Positions 5,785-7,902 of a DNA stretch of 7,902 nt are shown here, one piece after another. The stretch comes from JBEKCP01 sp050014815. Lineage in GTDB: Bacteria > Planctomycetota > Planctomycetia > Pirellulales > Thermoguttaceae. The notes beneath the pieces were generated by a model, which made no database searches, was not told where the DNA came from, and saw nothing but the letters and a program-made list of their open reading frames with translations. Both the position numbers and the translations under genes were made by a program. Every line of letters begins with the position of its first letter. Positions within the stretch are counted from its first letter, which is position 1. The DNA is taken from contig JBEKCP010000274.1 in NCBI GenBank assembly GCA_050014815.1, positions 1 through 7,902 of the forward strand, written 5' to 3'.

Positions 5785-6804
5785 ATGGCCCTCATCATCC
5801 TTCGCTGCATCTTTATCCTGGCGTCCGCCGGCCTGGGCGTGACGTTCGTCGGCTCGGGCTACATCTCCCCTGACTCCGAATGGGGCGCCTGGGTGGTCCT
5901 CGGCGGGCTGCTCCTCCTGTCGCTGGGCGTCATCGCCCTGGACGTGGTCATCCGGCGGAAATCGCTCGATGTCATTTCGTCGGTCTACTTCGGCCTGATC
6001 GTGGGGATGTTCCTCGCCTACATCGTCGGCCTGGTCGTCCACCCCCTGGTGTCGAGCGTTGCCAACGAGCGGATACACAACGCCATCAACCTGGTGCTGG
6101 GCCTGGTGTTCTGCTACGTGTGCATCAGTCTCCTGTTGCAGACCAAGGACGATTTCCGGTTCATCATTCCCTACGTGGAGTTCGCCCGCGAACTCAAGGG
6201 CAGCAAGCCCTGCATCCTGGACACGAGCGTGATTATCGACGGGCGGATCGCGGACGTCGTGGAGACGCAGGTCCTCGACGGGCAGTTGATCATGCCCAAG
6301 TTCGTCATCAGCGAGCTGCAGGGCATTGCGGACAGTTCCGACCGGCTCCGCCGCAGCCGGGGCCGCCGGGGGCTGGACATCCTCGCCCGGCTCCGCGCCA
6401 ACCCGAAGATCGACATCGAGATCTTCGAGCGCGATCTGCCGGAGTTTGCCGGGCAGCCCGTCGATCTGAAGCTCGTAGCGCTGGCCAAGCACCTCAAGGG
6501 CCGCCTGGTCACGAACGACTACAACCTCAACAAGGTCGCCCGCCTCCACGACGTCCAGGTGCTCAACCTCAACGACCTGGCCAACTCGCTGAAGCCGACC
6601 TTCCTGCCGGGCGAGCACATCTTCGTGCGGATCGTCAAACCGGGGGAGGAGGCGGGCCAGGGGGTCGGCTATCTCGAAGACGGCACGATGGTGGTGGTCG
6701 AGTCGGGCCGGGAGCACGTCGGCGAGCAGGTCGCCGTTGGGGTGACCAGCGTCCTACAGACCAGCGCCGGCCGAATGGTCTTCGGCAAGTGCGAGAAGGA
6801 TTAG
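5785..6804 (+). CDS. Membrane-anchored PIN/TRAM domain protein (YacL-like)
   Basis: From the ATG at 5785 the product has 339 residues. Four hydrophobic helices (about 3-23, 37-56, 68-90, 100-119) anchor it. The PIN nuclease-like domain starts at CILDTSVIIDGR (143-154) and runs to about residue 268. The expected acidic residues are present: D146, E177 (in FVISELQGIAD), D227 (VDLKLVALAK) and D245 (LVTNDYNLNK). A TRAM RNA-binding domain fills about 271-337. This order matches the YacL family. Expected role: metal-dependent RNA cleavage or RNA binding at the membrane; the biological substrate is not known. An in-frame ATG at 5662 would add 41 residues, but it lies inside the palindrome array and the added part has no hydrophobic or family character, while TATAAT is placed just right for 5785. 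The stop (TAG, 6802-6804) overlaps the stop of the facing gene. Confidence 0.93.
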   Translation: MALIILRCIFILASAGLGVTFVGSGYISPDSEWGAWVVLGGLLLLSLGVIALDVVIRRKSLDVISSVYFGLIVGMFLAYIVGLVVHPLVSSVANERIHNAINLVLGLVFCYVCISLLLQTKDDFRFIIPYVEFARELKGSKPCILDTSVIIDGRIADVVETQVLDGQLIMPKFVISELQGIADSSDRLRRSRGRRGLDILARLRANPKIDIEIFERDLPEFAGQPVDLKLVALAKHLKGRLVTNDYNLNKVARLHDVQVLNLNDLANSLKPTFLPGEHIFVRIVKPGEEAGQGVGYLEDGTMVVVESGREHVGEQVAVGVTSVLQTSAGRMVFGKCEKD

Positions 6805-7550
6805 TACCGCGACGGGTAGTATCCGGCCGGGTACCCATATCCGCCGGCGTATCCGTACGGATTTCCGTAGCCCATCCGCGCCGTCTTGGCCGGTGGAGGC
6901 GAGGGGGCGGGCTTGGGGGCAGGCGTCGGTTGCATCTGCATCTCGCCGCCGGGGACCATCTCGGGAGCGCCGGCAGGCATTGGGGCCGGGCCGGGATACG
7001 AGCCCCCCTCCTGGTTGCAATGCGAGCATCCGCGGCGGCCGGTCCAGTTGCCGTGCTCGTCGCAGGGATCCCAGCAGTCGGGCGGGTCGCTGTGCCATTC
7101 GCCGGCATAGCACTCGCCGCAACCAGAGCCGCACTGGCATGGACAGTGGAACAGGTCCGTGATCCAGCGTAGGGGATGGAACCACCAGAGCGGACCGTAG
7201 CAGTTGCACTGGACACAGGGGCCGCATGAGCCGCACGACGGGCCACACGACGGGCCGCACGACGGGCCACAGGGGCCGCACTCCGGCTGGCAACCGCCGC
7301 ACGGGGCCCCGCAGGCGGGACCGCCGTCGCAGCAGGCCGGCCCGCAGACACGGCCGGCGCACGGTTGGTGAACCGGACCGCACCCAGGACCGCACGCCGG
7401 GCCACAATCTCCATCGCAGCACGGGCCGCAGCCAGAACCGCACATCCCGCACGGCCGCCCAAACAGCGGCCCCTGCCAGAACCCGCAACAGCCGGTTGAG
7501 ACAACCAGCAGGCCGCATCCAAGGCTCAAAAGTATTAATCGTCTGATCAT
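6801..7550 (-). CDS. Cys-rich lipoprotein-like exported protein
   Basis: The 249-residue product starts MIRRLILLSLGCGLLVVSTGCC, a typical signal peptide with two arginines, a hydrophobic core and a lipobox-like STGC ending at Cys21. Serine at -3 is not the canonical residue, so lipidation is likely but not certain. Residues 21-178 hold 35 cysteines, mostly in CGPxC and GPxCG spacing, with three CGPS repeats near 94-105. A Trp-rich island (LWWFHPLRWITDLFHC, 121-136) interrupts the Cys pattern. A Pro/Ala linker (about 207-222) leads to a Gly/Tyr tail ending GYYPSRY. I know no function; similar proteins occur in planctomycetes as I recall. Metal binding, a disulfide-linked envelope component or surface attachment are possible. 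The ATG at 7550 is chosen for the signal peptide and the AAAGGAG site upstream. The open frame continues to 7862, but that part comes from an intergenic repeat. Its TAA shares bases with the PIN/TRAM stop. Confidence 0.85.
   Translation of the reverse strand: MIRRLILLSLGCGLLVVSTGCCGFWQGPLFGRPCGMCGSGCGPCCDGDCGPACGPGCGPVHQPCAGRVCGPACCDGGPACGAPCGGCQPECGPCGPSCGPSCGPSCGSCGPCVQCNCYGPLWWFHPLRWITDLFHCPCQCGSGCGECYAGEWHSDPPDCWDPCDEHGNWTGRRGCSHCNQEGGSYPGPAPMPAGAPEMVPGGEMQMQPTPAPKPAPSPPPAKTARMGYGNPYGYAGGYGYPAGYYPSRY
7231..7266. repeat. Three tandem 12-base repeats inside the Cys-rich gene
   Basis: CCGCACGACGGG, CCACACGACGGG and CCGCACGACGGG follow directly (7231-7242, 7243-7254, 7255-7266). On the minus strand they encode repeated CGPS. 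The units differ at one base, a synonymous change, and a degenerate copy follows (CCACAGGGG). They point to growth of the coding region by slippage or unequal exchange. Confidence 0.8.
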
Positions 7551-7814
7551 GTTTGCCTGTCTCCTTTTGCGCGAACCCAAACGTCCGTTGGGGCAGCCGT
7601 TGGCGACAGCCCCCCCTACACCGTGCGCGGCCGATAGCGAGACGTTTTCTGGAGGCGAAACGTCGTATTTCAGCCCGCGCAAACCGTAAAACATGAGGCC
7701 AGATCGGATCGTCAACCCGGCCTTACGATCGTTATCGGCAGAAGAACCGGAAAAATCGAGATAATCGGCACGACCGTCATTTGCACCGCCGCTTCCCTGC
7801 CTTGCCATGCCGGG
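7551..7814. other. Intergenic region upstream of the Cys-rich gene
   Basis: No gene is supported here. It should hold the promoter of the Cys-rich gene. On the minus strand a TTGACG occurs near 7711-7716, but no good -10 lies at the right distance (TTTTAC at 18 bases is poor). A small inverted repeat, GACGTTT/AAACGTC (7641-7647 and 7658-7664), is the only other structure noticed. Confidence 0.5.
7561..7567 (-). promoter_or_regulatory. Shine-Dalgarno site of the Cys-rich gene
   Basis: On the minus strand AAAGGAG lies 10 bases before the ATG at 7550. It is the best Shine-Dalgarno match in the window and decides the start within a longer open frame. Confidence 0.7.
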
Positions 7815-7884
7815 CGAAATCCGAAATTCAAAACCCGAAATCCGAAACAATCTCAAAATCAAAGACTCAAATGACGGAAACGCC
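7815..7884. repeat. Second copy of the CGAAATCCGAAA intergenic repeat
   Basis: This stretch has CGAAATCCGAAATTC, then CCGAAATCCGAAACAAT, then TCAAATGACGGAAACG. The copy at 2978-3050 has the same modules in the same order: CGAAATCCGAAACAAT, TCAAATGACCGAAAT and GACCGAAACGG. Both lie between genes and are AT-rich compared with the coding sequence. Read on the minus strand it gives FRIS-type peptides that create false N-terminal extensions of open frames. Confidence 0.7.
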
Positions 7885-7902
7885 GGCTCGCCAACTATTT
7901 CG

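Noticed and set aside
5339..5842. Plus-strand open frame of 167 codons overlapping the end of the small membrane protein gene
   Set aside because: The first 30 residues look protein-like, but it then runs through the palindrome array as Arg-rich low-complexity sequence and into the PIN/TRAM start. A short real peptide cannot be excluded, but nothing supports it.
5680..6717. Minus-strand open frame of 345 codons
   Set aside because: It is antisense to the PIN/TRAM gene, whose catalytic acidic residues and membrane helices are clear on the plus strand.
5880..7172. Plus-strand open frame of 430 codons
   Set aside because: It is an out-of-frame shadow of PIN/TRAM that continues antisense through the Cys-rich gene; Arg/Gly/Pro-rich with no domain.
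7551..7862. N-terminal extension of the Cys-rich gene to an ATG at 7862
   Set aside because: The extension begins in the CGAAATCCGAAA repeat and would bury the signal peptide. The ATG at 7550 has a good Shine-Dalgarno site.

Overview
The window looks like chromosomal DNA of a GC-rich planctomycete (Planctomycetota, perhaps Pirellulales; this is inference). The reasons are a GAF-GAF-membrane-HlyD protein of a type I associate with that phylum, a cysteine-rich lipoprotein-like protein with a Gly/Tyr tail, mostly weak or absent Shine-Dalgarno sites, and AT-rich intergenic repeats built on CGAAATCCGAAA that give FRISDFGFRIS-like peptides when translated. No tRNA, rRNA, CRISPR array, transposase or phage gene is visible.

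Layout. (1) Positions 1-2075, minus strand: a large membrane protein with two N-terminal GAF-like regions, one transmembrane helix and an HlyD-type adaptor half. It is open at the left edge and probably lacks only its last few codons. (2) 2076-2399: a divergent intergenic region with a long hairpin and one weak promoter-like box. (3) 2400-5355, plus strand: a probable chaperone cassette of a DUF2760 protein, an Hsp70-family ATPase of 612 residues and a 122-residue membrane protein whose start lies 4 bases after the Hsp70 stop. An AT-rich inverted repeat separates the first two genes. (4) 5356-5784: a non-coding stretch packed with at least eight short palindromes, including a perfect 27-bp stem closed by a GAA loop. 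(5) 5785-6804, plus strand: a membrane-anchored PIN/TRAM protein of the YacL type, preceded by a perfect TATAAT box placed so that the transcript would start on the ATG. (6) 6801-7550, minus strand: a Cys-rich secreted or lipoprotein-like protein that converges on the PIN/TRAM gene, the two stop codons sharing the bases TTAG. (7) 7551-7902: intergenic, ending in a second copy of the CGAAATCCGAAA repeat.

How the genes work together. DUF2760 next to an Hsp70 is a recurrent pairing as I recall it, so these two probably act together, with the small membrane protein co-translated. The HlyD-like gene probably continues to the left into a transport or membrane-protease locus. The PIN/TRAM and Cys-rich genes appear unrelated in function and are linked only by their overlapping ends. 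The most unusual content is the dense hairpin array at 5450-5674, followed by the third gene of the Hsp70 cassette and the Cys-rich protein. I did not find a clear new defence or mobile system.
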